A DNA stretch of 23,524 bases from Gammaproteobacteria bacterium (lineage in GTDB: Bacteria; Pseudomonadota; Gammaproteobacteria; Eutrophobiales; Eutrophobiaceae). Location: NCBI GenBank assembly GCA_016198885.1, contig JACQHV010000261.1, forward strand, positions 1-23,524, given 5' to 3'. A program made the position numbers and the translations under genes. The notes beneath the pieces were generated by a model that did no database searches, was not told where the DNA came from, and saw nothing but the letters and a program-made list of their open reading frames with translations. Shown here piece after piece: positions 1 through 5,848 of the stretch (positions are counted from its first letter, which is position 1; every line of letters starts with the position of its first letter).

Positions 1-81
1 AGCCCGACTGGCCCCGCGCGGGTTTTATTGAAGATCGTAGAAACCGATCCGGAAGGCGCATTACGCGCACTGCATGGATAA
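1..81 (+). CDS. NadS/HigA-like helix-turn-helix protein, C-terminal fragment (cut by window edge)
   Basis: The first 27 codons, read from base 1, give the C-terminal end of a small XRE/HTH_3 transcriptional regulator and stop at TAA (79-81). The fragment begins SPTGPARVLLKI and ends ALRALHG. The same tail ends the complete gene at 867-1208, with one base different over 81. In the NadS/HigA antitoxin family this segment follows the recognition helix and packs the end of the DNA-binding domain. The start and the helix-turn-helix itself lie left of the window, so it cannot be told whether this copy also carries the inserted palindrome seen in the second copy, or whether a toxin partner lies upstream. 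Confidence 0.75.
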   Translation, partial: SPTGPARVLLKIVETDPEGALRALHG

Positions 82-114
82 ACACATCAGGGACGCCATT
101 AACCTCGACAGCGA
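1..114 (+). repeat. Left copy of a roughly 114-bp direct repeat flanking the toxin-antitoxin pair
   Basis: Bases 1-81 match 1128-1208 with a single substitution. The match continues past the stop codons to about 114 (1241 in the other copy) with four further substitutions, then ends abruptly. The offset is 1127 bp. The true left border is outside the window. Near-identity that runs past the stop codon points to segmental duplication of the 3' end of a helix-turn-helix gene rather than only protein-level conservation. Confidence 0.85.
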
Positions 115-165
115 AGGCAATCGAATTGCACTACATTCCACGAATGATGCATGACAAATGTGCTA

Positions 166-187
166 AAAGGGCTTCGACACTTTAAAT
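166..187 (+). promoter_or_regulatory. 22-bp motif upstream of the antitoxin gene, shared with the second HTH gene
   Basis: The sequence AAAGGGCTTCGACACTTTAA, plus two more bases, recurs at 777-798 with three substitutions. Each copy lies in the leader of an antitoxin-like gene, and the flanks are an imperfect inverted repeat (TTAAAGGG-type against CCCTTTAA-type arms). This fits an operator, a promoter element with TTCGAC/TTGACC as the -35 hexamer, or both. Function is inferred only. Confidence 0.4.
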
Positions 188-227
188 TAACCCATGCTGT
201 TTATTGACCCTAATATTTGAGACCCGT

Positions 228-446
228 ATGAAATCTGATATGCTTAGCATTATGAGTACCCCAGCCCAAGACATTAAACAAGCTGCCCATCAGCTGATTG
301 ACCAATTACCGGATAATACGACCTGGGATGATGTTCTGTACCGAATGGCCGTACGCCGGTCAATTGAAATGGGTTTACGTGAGAGCGAAGCGGGCAATAC
401 TGTTGATACCGAGACCGTACGAGCTAAGTTTGGCCTGACTGAATGA
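228..446 (+). CDS. Type II toxin-antitoxin system antitoxin (partner of RelE/ParE-family toxin)
   Basis: This 72-residue acidic protein has the pattern of small antitoxins paired with RelE/ParE toxins: a short helical start, then IDQLPDNTTWDDVLYRMAVR, a helical stretch with IEMGL, and an acidic C-terminus ending KFGLTE. Such proteins bind and neutralise the toxin and usually repress their own operon. Its stop overlaps the toxin start in an ATGA, so translation of the two is likely coupled. I chose ATG at 228. A TTG at 204 opens the frame earlier and ATG codons at 240 and 252 are alternatives; none has a strong Shine-Dalgarno sequence. I do not see a clear ribbon-helix-helix signature, so the DNA-binding fold is left open. 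The toxin neighbour carries most of the functional call. Confidence 0.8.
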   Translation: MKSDMLSIMSTPAQDIKQAAHQLIDQLPDNTTWDDVLYRMAVRRSIEMGLRESEAGNTVDTETVRAKFGLTE

Positions 447-751
447 AGTTGCGCTGGACGCCGCATTCCATTGCCGATTTGCGCGCTATCCACGATTACA
501 TCGCTGAAGATTCCCACGAGAATGCCTTACGAATGATTGATCGGCTCACCAGCCGGGAAGATCAAATCATCGCGTTTCCCCAATCCGGGAGAATGGTACC
601 TGAAACAGAGCGGGAAGATATACGAGAAATTATCGAAGCGCCATATCGAATCATTTATCATGTGTTGCCGGAGTGTATTGATGTATTAACAGTAATGCAT
701 GGTGCACGGATACTCCGGGAAATCCCCGGAGTTCAACTGAAAAAAACCTGA
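443..751 (+). CDS. RelE/ParE-family toxin
   Basis: At 102 residues this is the usual length of a RelE/ParE-superfamily toxin. Typical features are the start KLRWTPHSIADLRAIHDYIA, the central FPQSGRMVPE segment, and the C-terminal strands around APYRIIYHVLPE, IDVLTVMHGARIL. Members are either ribosome-dependent mRNA interferases (RelE) or gyrase poisons (ParE). The N-terminal A-x-x-DL-x-x-IHDYIAED pattern is closer to ParE, but the target cannot be settled from sequence. It overlaps the antitoxin stop by 4 bp (ATGA) and so forms a two-gene operon. The copy is intact, with no frameshift. It is followed after 115 bp by a separate helix-turn-helix gene that may supply a second antitoxin-like function. 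Confidence 0.88.
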   Translation: MKLRWTPHSIADLRAIHDYIAEDSHENALRMIDRLTSREDQIIAFPQSGRMVPETEREDIREIIEAPYRIIYHVLPECIDVLTVMHGARILREIPGVQLKKT

Positions 752-776
752 TCCCGGTCACCTGGATTTTGATTTT

Positions 777-798
777 AAAGGGCTTTGACCCCTTAAAT
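777..798 (+). promoter_or_regulatory. Second copy of the shared 22-bp leader motif, with possible promoter
   Basis: This copy matches 166-187 with three mismatches over 22 bp. It contains TTGACC (785-790), and 16 bp further on is TATTCG (807-812), a plausible weak sigma-70 promoter for the downstream helix-turn-helix gene. The surrounding TTTAAAGGG...CCCCTTAAA is an imperfect dyad. Sharing by two adjacent antitoxin-like genes suggests cross-regulation or inheritance from a common ancestor segment. Confidence 0.4.
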
Positions 799-866
799 CT
801 GCGGACTATTCGCAAAGATCCTCCGCGATTGTGAGCTCAGTCGAAAGCAGTTTCAAGACCTTCCGT

Positions 867-1208
867 ATGGAAAAAAAGATGTTTAATGAAATGCTTGAAA
901 GCGTAAGAGAGATGGACAAAATCCTGAAAGGGAAAAAGCGTCCTTCGCGCAAATTCATATTCAAGGAACCGAAGGTAAAAAATATCCGTAAGCAGACTGG
1001 CTTGTCGCAAACCGACTTTGCGCAATTAATCGGTGTGAGCAAGCGAACACTGGACGACTCACATGGATGTGTTAGTGCCGCGGAAAGCATGGATGCTGAG
1101 AGCGGCGAGCGGGAACAGGGGCGCCGTAGCCCGACTGGCCCCGCGCGGGTTTTATTGAAGATCGTAGAAACCGATCCGGAAGGCGCATTACGTGCACTGC
1201 ATGGATAA
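867..1208 (+). CDS. NadS/HigA-like helix-turn-helix protein with in-frame insertion in the DNA-binding domain
   Basis: This 113-residue protein resembles the NadS branch of XRE/HTH_3 regulators, which are usually encoded next to RelE/HigB toxins. The N-terminus MEKKMFNEMLESVREM and the core KNIRKQTGLSQTDFAQLIGV (residues 38-57) are typical. Family members normally continue RTL-x-x-W-EQGRR. Here a 20-residue stretch (63-82) rich in D, S, A and E replaces that tripeptide before EQGRRSPTGPARVLLKI. The extra DNA is a palindromic repeat also found at 3385-3437, so the recognition helix is interrupted although the reading frame is kept. The start at 867 follows family length; GTG at 831 would add 12 residues. 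Neither has a clear Shine-Dalgarno sequence. No toxin gene adjoins it other than the one at 443-751. It may be non-functional. Confidence 0.7.
   Translation: MEKKMFNEMLESVREMDKILKGKKRPSRKFIFKEPKVKNIRKQTGLSQTDFAQLIGVSKRTLDDSHGCVSAAESMDAESGEREQGRRSPTGPARVLLKIVETDPEGALRALHG
1052..1105 (+). repeat. Palindromic repeat unit inserted in the HTH gene (CATGGATG hairpins)
   Basis: About 54 bp align with 3385-3437 at roughly 80% identity. Two perfect mini-hairpins are visible: CACAT-GG-ATGTG (1060-1071) and AGCAT-GG-ATGCT (1086-1097). The first corresponds to ATACAT-GG-ATGTAT in the other copy, with paired changes on both arms, so pairing rather than sequence is conserved. The unit is read through in frame inside the helix-turn-helix gene. 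Confidence 0.7.
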
Positions 1209-1241
1209 TCGCATCAGGGACACCATTAACTTCGACAGCGC
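1128..1241 (+). repeat. Right copy of the roughly 114-bp direct repeat
   Basis: This is the partner of 1-114. It covers the last 27 codons of the helix-turn-helix gene, its TAA and about 33 bp of downstream sequence. Similarity stops at about 1241. The repeat pair brackets the toxin-antitoxin operon and could support deletion or amplification of the 1.1-kb unit by recombination. Confidence 0.85.
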
Positions 1242-1301
1242 TGATATTGGAGTTCTATACTTCTTAAACAAATCATGCCATTGAAAAAGGAGCTTTTCAC
1301 C

Positions 1302-1349
1302 ATGTTATCTTCAATCCCTCATACTATAATAATTATCGTTTTACCTTAA
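1302..1349 (+). other. Possible 15-codon small ORF with a good ribosome binding site
   Basis: ATG at 1302 is preceded by AAAAAGGAG, about 10 bp upstream, and opens 15 codons reading MLSSIPHTIIIIVLP before TAA. The isoleucine run makes it look like a leader peptide or a small hydrophobic peptide. It ends 41 bp before the ATG of the secreted protein at 1391. It could equally be the decayed start of another gene. There is no independent evidence of expression. Confidence 0.25.
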
Positions 1350-1390
1350 TCATAAGCACTAGTTATACAGCCACTGCGGGAGTCAAACCC

Positions 1391-1729
1391 ATGACATATT
1401 TGAAAGTGTTTTTCACAACGATCCTTCTGGCGATACCGCTTGCAGGATTTTCAGAGAATCCAGTACCGGTTAACCTCCCCATGCCAGAGTTAAACAAAGA
1501 CAGTTGGTTAATTGTGGAAATCTGGCTCGACGTCAAAGATATAACATTCTCTGCTTATTTTTTAGATTTCTCATATGAGAAAAATAAGAGTCTGTGTGAA
1601 GCTGCGAAACGGGTATTCGATAATTATCAAGAAACATTGAGTAAAAATAACGGAAGAAAGTTTTCAAGTTATCGACTCTGCATGTCCGTCGAAGATGGTA
1701 AGGCACAAGGATACATTAGAACACAATAA
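1391..1729 (+). CDS. Small putative secreted protein, function unknown
   Basis: I do not recognise this 112-residue protein. The N-terminus, with a Lys, a hydrophobic stretch FFTTILLAIPLAGF and then SEN, looks like a Sec signal peptide cleaved near residue 21, which would leave about 90 residues in the periplasm. The mature part has two cysteines (SLCEAAKRVF and YRLCMSVED) that could form one disulfide bond, plus aromatic-rich strands around TFSAYFLDFSYE. ATG at 1391 has a good GGGAG Shine-Dalgarno sequence 8 bp upstream (1378-1382), which fixes the start. It stands alone: a direct repeat ends about 150 bp upstream and the downstream gene is convergent. No terminator hairpin is obvious after its stop. 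Confidence 0.65.
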   Translation: MTYLKVFFTTILLAIPLAGFSENPVPVNLPMPELNKDSWLIVEIWLDVKDITFSAYFLDFSYEKNKSLCEAAKRVFDNYQETLSKNNGRKFSSYRLCMSVEDGKAQGYIRTQ

Positions 1730-1818
1730 ATTTTATTTAATTCTATTCTGATCCTCGATTTACACAGATTGTGCAGACCATACACGCCATCTGACAATGC
1801 GCTATTCGATATTTATGA

Positions 1819-3126
1819 TCAGGGGCACCATGACTGAAAGATTCGAAAGTTGGGATCTTTGGCTGCAAGATGAGTCTTGCTATGAAATATATACGCTGGA
1901 CCAATCCCACTTGTAACCATGGTTTCTATTTCGTCAACTCTGCTCGAAGTTCTCTGAAGCCGGCTATTTGCCAAAAATACAAGACTCATCATATGGTTTC
2001 GGCTTTTTTCCTTGAAAAATTCAGTTGCTACCCATTGTAACCCGTTCCCTCTCGAAAAAATTGATCCTTCCGTATCGGCAAGATTGAGTAATTGCTCACC
2101 TGTTAAATCATGAAGTCTTGCAATTAAAACACCCGGGTACTTTTTAGAGAATTGGGATTTCCCCTTACCACTGATCTGCCGGTCGATACCCTTAAGTACT
2201 TTATCTGACCGCTGACCTTCAATGACCAAAGCAAACACTCGTTTTCCAGGTGTGAAGTGAAATAAAATTTCCGAATTGCGCTGACCAATGAGTTGCGCTA
2301 CAAAATCACTAATATCACGTTTATTGTAGCCTTCTTTTCGTATCTTTCTAAAAGGACTGTCCTGAACCTTAAATGTTCGAACTGATACTGTACACAATTC
2401 AGATTCATATCTAGGTGTTCCTGAGACTATCCCATTGATAATATCGCTCGCAATCTGTTGTTGCATATTTGTTTTAGATCCCAACCTTCTTTTAATTTGA
2501 AGGAGAACAAGCAATCCTTCTGTAATAGATTTAATGGGTTGATCGAGTTGTTGAAGCACATGATATCCCAATTGCGCAGCTTCTCTTCGATGGACAGCTC
2601 GCCCGATATCACCGCTTACGAGACAGCATTCAATCTCCAGAACCGTGTCATTACGTCTAGCAAGAAAGTCTGCACGGCCTATCCCCTCCATATCTTGAAA
2701 ATCTACTTCGAATCCCTGTGCACACAAATGTACTGCGGTCATAATTTCAACTTCTAAGGGCAATAGGCCTGTGGATTGCTTAAGCCCATCGGTAAGCATG
2801 CCTTTGAGTCGACGCTTACCGCAATTGCTTAGTTTCTTGTTAATACTAGTAACTGCGGCCATGAATGCGAATAGCTTGTATCGATAGGGTGAACTGATGC
2901 TTATTGGAAACTGACCTTGATTGGACTCTATTTCTATAATCAATTGGGCGAGTTCCATCTCCAACCCATGTCGATCTTCAACATAATCCCGGAGTAGTGG
3001 ATTGTTTTTTAGCCATCGCGCAATTTCTTCAAACCTGTGGCGCCATGGTTCAACTCCTGTAATTGCCACAAATCTTTCAAATACCTGTGGAATTTCATTC
3101 TGATGTATTTCGATATTAAAAATCAT
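1819..3126 (-). CDS. Hypothetical protein with possible PD-(D/E)XK nuclease-like core
   Basis: No family name is recognised for this 435-residue soluble protein without signal peptide or membrane segments. Its middle resembles a restriction-endonuclease-like fold: a helix with E125/E127, the strand GFEVDFQDMEGIGRADF with D153, then TVLEIECC with E164 and E166, followed by SGDIGRAVHRRE. In PD-(D/E)XK enzymes a D and an E-x-K triad bind metal. Here the Lys position after E166 is a cysteine (C168), so the site may be inactive or use another residue. The C-terminal half (about 200-435) is unassigned. The start is ATG at 3126 with no visible Shine-Dalgarno sequence. The location beside toxin-antitoxin genes fits a defence or mobile cargo role, which is inference. 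Nuclease assignment is weak; existence of the gene is likely. Confidence 0.7.
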   Translation of the reverse strand: MIFNIEIHQNEIPQVFERFVAITGVEPWRHRFEEIARWLKNNPLLRDYVEDRHGLEMELAQLIIEIESNQGQFPISISSPYRYKLFAFMAAVTSINKKLSNCGKRRLKGMLTDGLKQSTGLLPLEVEIMTAVHLCAQGFEVDFQDMEGIGRADFLARRNDTVLEIECCLVSGDIGRAVHRREAAQLGYHVLQQLDQPIKSITEGLLVLLQIKRRLGSKTNMQQQIASDIINGIVSGTPRYESELCTVSVRTFKVQDSPFRKIRKEGYNKRDISDFVAQLIGQRNSEILFHFTPGKRVFALVIEGQRSDKVLKGIDRQISGKGKSQFSKKYPGVLIARLHDLTGEQLLNLADTEGSIFSRGNGLQWVATEFFKEKSRNHMMSLVFLANSRLQRTSSRVDEIETMVTSGIGPAYIFHSKTHLAAKDPNFRIFQSWCP

Positions 3127-3308
3127 GAGCGAGTAGCATAACGTGTCTTAAACTTTTCAATTACCAGATTATCTCAAATGCGGAACCCTCGTTACGTATA
3201 TCAATCTTATCGGTGACGATATAGGCTACTGATTATACTATTAGTTTTCTATATCCCTCCGTATGCCTTGCCGGAATGTGAGGCAGCGGTAGCGTAAAAA
3301 TTACAGGC

Positions 3309-3331
3309 AAGGATTGTTCCCTACAATCCTT
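3309..3331. terminator. Stem-loop, possible weak terminator
   Basis: Nine perfect base pairs, AAGGATTGT and ACAATCCTT, enclose the five-base loop TCCCT. On the plus strand the stem runs into TTT; on the minus strand, the direction of the upstream patatin gene, there is no clean T tract directly after the stem. It may act as an RNA 3' end structure for the minus-strand operon. AT content makes it only moderately stable. Confidence 0.35.
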
Positions 3332-3339
3332 TTGCATTT

Positions 3340-3355
3340 CCTCCATCCATGGAGG
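3340..3355. repeat. Palindrome CCTCCAT-CC-ATGGAGG with the CATGGATG core
   Basis: The seven-base arms pair perfectly around a CC loop. Read on the minus strand the centre is CCATGGATGG, the same core as the hairpins at 1060-1071, 1086-1097 and 3392-3405. It is probably a further unit of the same palindromic element family. Confidence 0.5.
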
Positions 3356-3384
3356 TCGGATAAATTTTTGGCTCAGCTGAGCAG

Positions 3385-3437
3385 GGACGACATACATGGA
3401 TGTATTAGTGCCGCGAGAAGCACGACGCTGAGAGCGG
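3385..3437 (+). repeat. Intergenic copy of the palindromic repeat also found inside the HTH gene
   Basis: It starts GGACGACATACATGGATGTA and ends CTGAGAGCGG, aligning with 1052-1105 with a one-base length difference. It contains ATACAT-GG-ATGTAT (3392-3405) and is preceded by the 12-bp perfect palindrome GCTCAGCTGAGC (3371-3382). It lies between genes and so shows the element in its non-coding context. Confidence 0.7.
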
Positions 3438-3451
3438 CTGCCTGCTATCAA

Positions 3452-4570
3452 TTAATGATCTCCCGGGAAAAAAGCCCGGATGTCCTTTGCACTGTTGAGG
3501 GCATCGCGATAACCCGCATCAATCAAGTCATTGCAGAATCCGCCGTCAAACATCAGGTAGCTCGCAAAGCTTGCCCCCGCACCCTTGCCCCGCGCCCCGA
3601 TGATGCGGAACAGGAACCGTATGCTGGCCGGCTGCCGGTGAATGTAGCGGGTGGCCACATCGTCAAAGGATATTGACGGTGTAATGACAAGGATATCCAC
3701 AATCCTTGCGTTTTTTTCTACAACATCACTACGCAATAATTCTGCGATCAGTTCATTGATCTTTTCCGCGTGCTCAATGTCCGCCTCAAGGTTGTCGATA
3801 AACTCACGGTTGAGCAGATGTCCGGCCATCTGGGCGATGGAGGGCTGCTCTTCCGGGATCAGCACATCGCTGTCACGCAAGTTCGCGCTGACGCCAACGA
3901 TTAGCAAGCGCGTTGCTCCAAGATGCAATGCCGGGCTGAGCGGGTTCAATTGCCGCAGTGCCCCGTCCCCGAAATAGTGTCCGTCAATGGTCTGGGGAGG
4001 GAACAGGATCGGGATGGCGGAAGAGGCGATGATGTGATCGATAGAAAGCGTTGCTGGCTGGCCGATCCGGTGTACGCGACGCCAGACAATTGGATCAACA
4101 CCCTCATGGAAAGCCACGGATTCCCCGGTGCTGTAATTCATCGCGGTAATGCAAAGATCGCGTAAGAACTTATTTGCGATGTTGTTTCTGATGGCAGCGA
4201 AATCCAGCCACTCAGCAAGCAGTCTGCGCAAAGGTGCATTATCGAGAACCGCGGATGGCATGTTGGTGCTCGTACCACGAATGACACCCAATGCGATACT
4301 GCTCAGGGAGTGCAATACGCCGAACCAGGTTGTGTCATAAACATCCCTGGCCGAAAGCGCGCGCCATCCTTTGTAAAGACGGTCGATCCCTTCTCCCGGA
4401 CAATGCGCATAGGCTGCCATATAGGCCGCATTAATGGCGCCAGCCGAGGTACCGCAAATAATGTCATACGGCTGCCGTTCCCTACCGATAATTTCCGCAA
4501 CACCACGCAGGACACCTACCTGATAGGCTGCGCGCGCGCCGCCGCCTGACAGAATCAGTGCTGTCGTCAC
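3452..4570 (-). CDS. Patatin-like phospholipase family protein
   Basis: This 372-residue patatin-fold lipid acyl hydrolase has the oxyanion-hole glycine run LILSGGGARAAYQVGVLRG (GGG at 9-11), the nucleophile elbow GTSAG with Ser42, and the catalytic DG at 202-203 within GHYFGDGALRQLNPLSPA. These enzymes use a Ser-Asp dyad to cleave fatty acids from phospholipids or other acyl lipids. No signal peptide or membrane segment is evident, so it probably acts inside the cell or at the inner membrane face. The frame is open to TTG at 4585, but a textbook AGGAGG lies inside that stretch, 6 bp before GTG at 4570, so GTG is the start. It follows the cupin gene by about 42 bp and is the last gene of the minus-strand train, which encodes fatty-acid breakdown. 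It could feed free fatty acids to that pathway (inference). Confidence 0.9.
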   Translation of the reverse strand: MTTALILSGGGARAAYQVGVLRGVAEIIGRERQPYDIICGTSAGAINAAYMAAYAHCPGEGIDRLYKGWRALSARDVYDTTWFGVLHSLSSIALGVIRGTSTNMPSAVLDNAPLRRLLAEWLDFAAIRNNIANKFLRDLCITAMNYSTGESVAFHEGVDPIVWRRVHRIGQPATLSIDHIIASSAIPILFPPQTIDGHYFGDGALRQLNPLSPALHLGATRLLIVGVSANLRDSDVLIPEEQPSIAQMAGHLLNREFIDNLEADIEHAEKINELIAELLRSDVVEKNARIVDILVITPSISFDDVATRYIHRQPASIRFLFRIIGARGKGAGASFASYLMFDGGFCNDLIDAGYRDALNSAKDIRAFFPGDH

Positions 4571-4574
4571 CAGC

Positions 4575-4582
4575 TTCCTCCT
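4575..4582 (-). promoter_or_regulatory. Strong Shine-Dalgarno site deciding the patatin start
   Basis: AGGAGGAA on the minus strand, with its AGGAGG core 6 bp from GTG at 4570. Starting at TTG 4585 would place this site inside the coding region, so the shorter form is preferred. Confidence 0.85.
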
Positions 4583-4612
4583 CAAGAAATCATTTGGGTT
4601 TAACTCTATTGA

Positions 4613-5134
4613 TTATTCGGGTGTAAAGATATCCACCACAAGTGCCTTGACCGGCTCGTCGAAGGCATTTTCCCACCAGTGCGATATACCGGTTTTTTCC
4701 ATCGCAATATTTCCGGCTGAATGGGTAACCGGTTCAGCGGTATCATTGCGGTGTTCGATAATCTTCCCGCTGATGATGTAAGCATAGCCGGGACGTTGAC
4801 TATGGGTATGTAAACCGATTATGCCACCCGGCTCGATGGTGAAAATACGTGCACGCATCTGTCTCCCCTCCATAGCAGGGAACTCTCCGCCCAATTCAAT
4901 GATTCCCAATGATTCGATAGAGGTAACACCCCTGGTTTCAGTTGGGCCGGTGAGTTCTCTGATCACACCTGTATCACCATTGGTGCCGAGCTTAATCTCC
5001 GCAAGCATGACAGCATGCTCTGGATCAGGATGATCATCCTCTCCAACAGGATGAGCCGTCAGGTTGTTCATGTACATTGCCGCAATAGTAATGCCCAATA
5101 TTCCTCTTATAACATTGTTTAACTTTCTGTTCAT
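4613..5134 (-). CDS. Periplasmic cupin-domain protein
   Basis: This 173-residue protein has an N-terminal signal-type segment (NNVIRGILGITIAAMYMNN, possible cleavage near TAH at 26-28) and a C-terminal single cupin barrel. Cupin motif 1 is IIGLHTHSQRPGYAYIISG, with H109 and H111. The glutamate usually found there is replaced by glycine (G116). Motif 2 is GNIAMEKTGISHWWEN, with H152. Three histidines could still bind a metal, or the protein may be a non-catalytic ligand binder; the reaction is unknown. ATG at 5134 has AGGAA about 7 bp upstream, better than the ATG at 5161 that extends the frame. It lies between the (p)ppGpp hydrolase and the patatin gene in the same orientation, with gaps of about 90 and 42 bp, so it is probably co-transcribed. 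Confidence 0.8.
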   Translation of the reverse strand: MNRKLNNVIRGILGITIAAMYMNNLTAHPVGEDDHPDPEHAVMLAEIKLGTNGDTGVIRELTGPTETRGVTSIESLGIIELGGEFPAMEGRQMRARIFTIEPGGIIGLHTHSQRPGYAYIISGKIIEHRNDTAEPVTHSAGNIAMEKTGISHWWENAFDEPVKALVVDIFTPE

Positions 5135-5224
5135 GGGATGTTCCTGTGTTCTGAATGCCATGGATACAAATTTCTGTTTTCTTCTAATTAGTTTAACTCA
5201 AGCTCCTTTACGGCACACTACGCG

Positions 5225-5755
5225 TCACGGCTTCTGTTGATAAATCTCATCAAACAACGCTTCCAGTTTTTCATCCGTCCCGCGTAACTGATCAATCACA
5301 TCCTTTGCCCAGTCAAAATATTCGCGTTTTCTCTCAAGACTCCATTTAACGGGCGGGTTTGTGACAATGTCGCGAAGATTACATATCTTGTCTGCCAGTT
5401 TGACCAGTCTTGCTGCATGACTGAGTTTGGTAGCAGTTTCAATTTGCAGGCGTTTGCGTTCAGGGCTGGGCAGCGATTTATCATCCGTGACCTCGATGAC
5501 TATATTTTTAATTTTCTCGCTGAACAAGTCTTTAATCTCTTCCACTGTAGCATCAGTATCTTCAAGGGTATCATGCAACAATGCAGCCACAATAACGTCC
5601 GTATCTGTGATATCCCCTTCGTTTGCAAGCAGATTGGCGAGAGAGATGGGATGATTTATATAAGGCGTATTTACAGCATCCTTGCGGATCTGGCCGCGGT
5701 GTTTTGCCGCTGCAAAATCCACAGCTTTGACGACTAGTGATAAATCATTAAACAT
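5225..5755 (-). CDS. MESH1-type single-domain (p)ppGpp hydrolase (HD family)
   Basis: This 176-residue HD-domain protein closely resembles animal MESH1/HDDC3 and the hydrolase half of SpoT. It shows HRGQIRKD (19-26), TPYINHP with H35, the HD pair H61-D62 in AALLHDTLEDTDAT, EVTDDKSL (88-95), ERKRLQ, and KLADKICNLRD with D122 and N126. The metal ligands H35, H61, D62 and D122 fall at the same numbers as in human MESH1 as I remember them. E65 and D66, which take part in catalysis in this family, are present. The enzyme removes the 3'-pyrophosphate from (p)ppGpp; MESH1 also acts on NADPH. No synthetase or ACT/TGS domains are present, so it is a small alarmone hydrolase. It lies 76 bp after the ABC ATPase gene in the same direction. 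Confidence 0.9.
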   Translation of the reverse strand: MFNDLSLVVKAVDFAAAKHRGQIRKDAVNTPYINHPISLANLLANEGDITDTDVIVAALLHDTLEDTDATVEEIKDLFSEKIKNIVIEVTDDKSLPSPERKRLQIETATKLSHAARLVKLADKICNLRDIVTNPPVKWSLERKREYFDWAKDVIDQLRGTDEKLEALFDEIYQQKP

Positions 5756-5771
5756 ATAAGTAATAATACAG

Positions 5772-5848
5772 GAGTCAGGGGTCAGAAGTCAGGATACAGT
5801 GTTCTATCGTTTACCTCCTGCTTTTCACTTTTCACCTTCTACCTGCTG
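5772..5848. repeat. Heptad-type simple repeat between ABC ATPase and (p)ppGpp hydrolase genes
   Basis: Three tandem seven-base units of pattern RRGTCAG occupy 5772-5792. After a 28-bp gap, seven-base units CTTTTCA, CTTTTCA, CCTTCTA and CCTGCTG occupy 5821-5848. This second block overlaps the last codons and stop of the ABC ATPase gene. Heptameric junk-like repeats of this sort are widespread in bacterial intergenic regions; their origin is unclear. Confidence 0.55.

Larger units (their letters stand above)
3127..3451. other. 325-bp intergenic region rich in short palindromes
   Basis: No gene is supported here. The stretch separates the unknown protein (start 3126, minus) from the patatin gene end (3452). 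It holds three perfect palindromes (3309-3331, 3340-3355, 3371-3382) and a copy of the CATGGATG repeat (3385-3437). It marks the border between the accessory region and the conserved minus-strand gene train. Any promoter for the gene ending at 1819 should lie in its left part, but I see no convincing hexamers. Confidence 0.6.

Noticed and set aside
1304..1390. 5' extension of the small secreted protein into the upstream open frame
   Set aside because: The frame is open for some distance but without a suitable start. ATG 1391 has its own GGGAG site and begins a proper signal peptide.
4303..4549. Open frames on both strands overlapping the start of the patatin gene
   Set aside because: The patatin frame has clear GGGARAAYQVG and GTSAG motifs; the others have no recognisable family and lie entirely within it.
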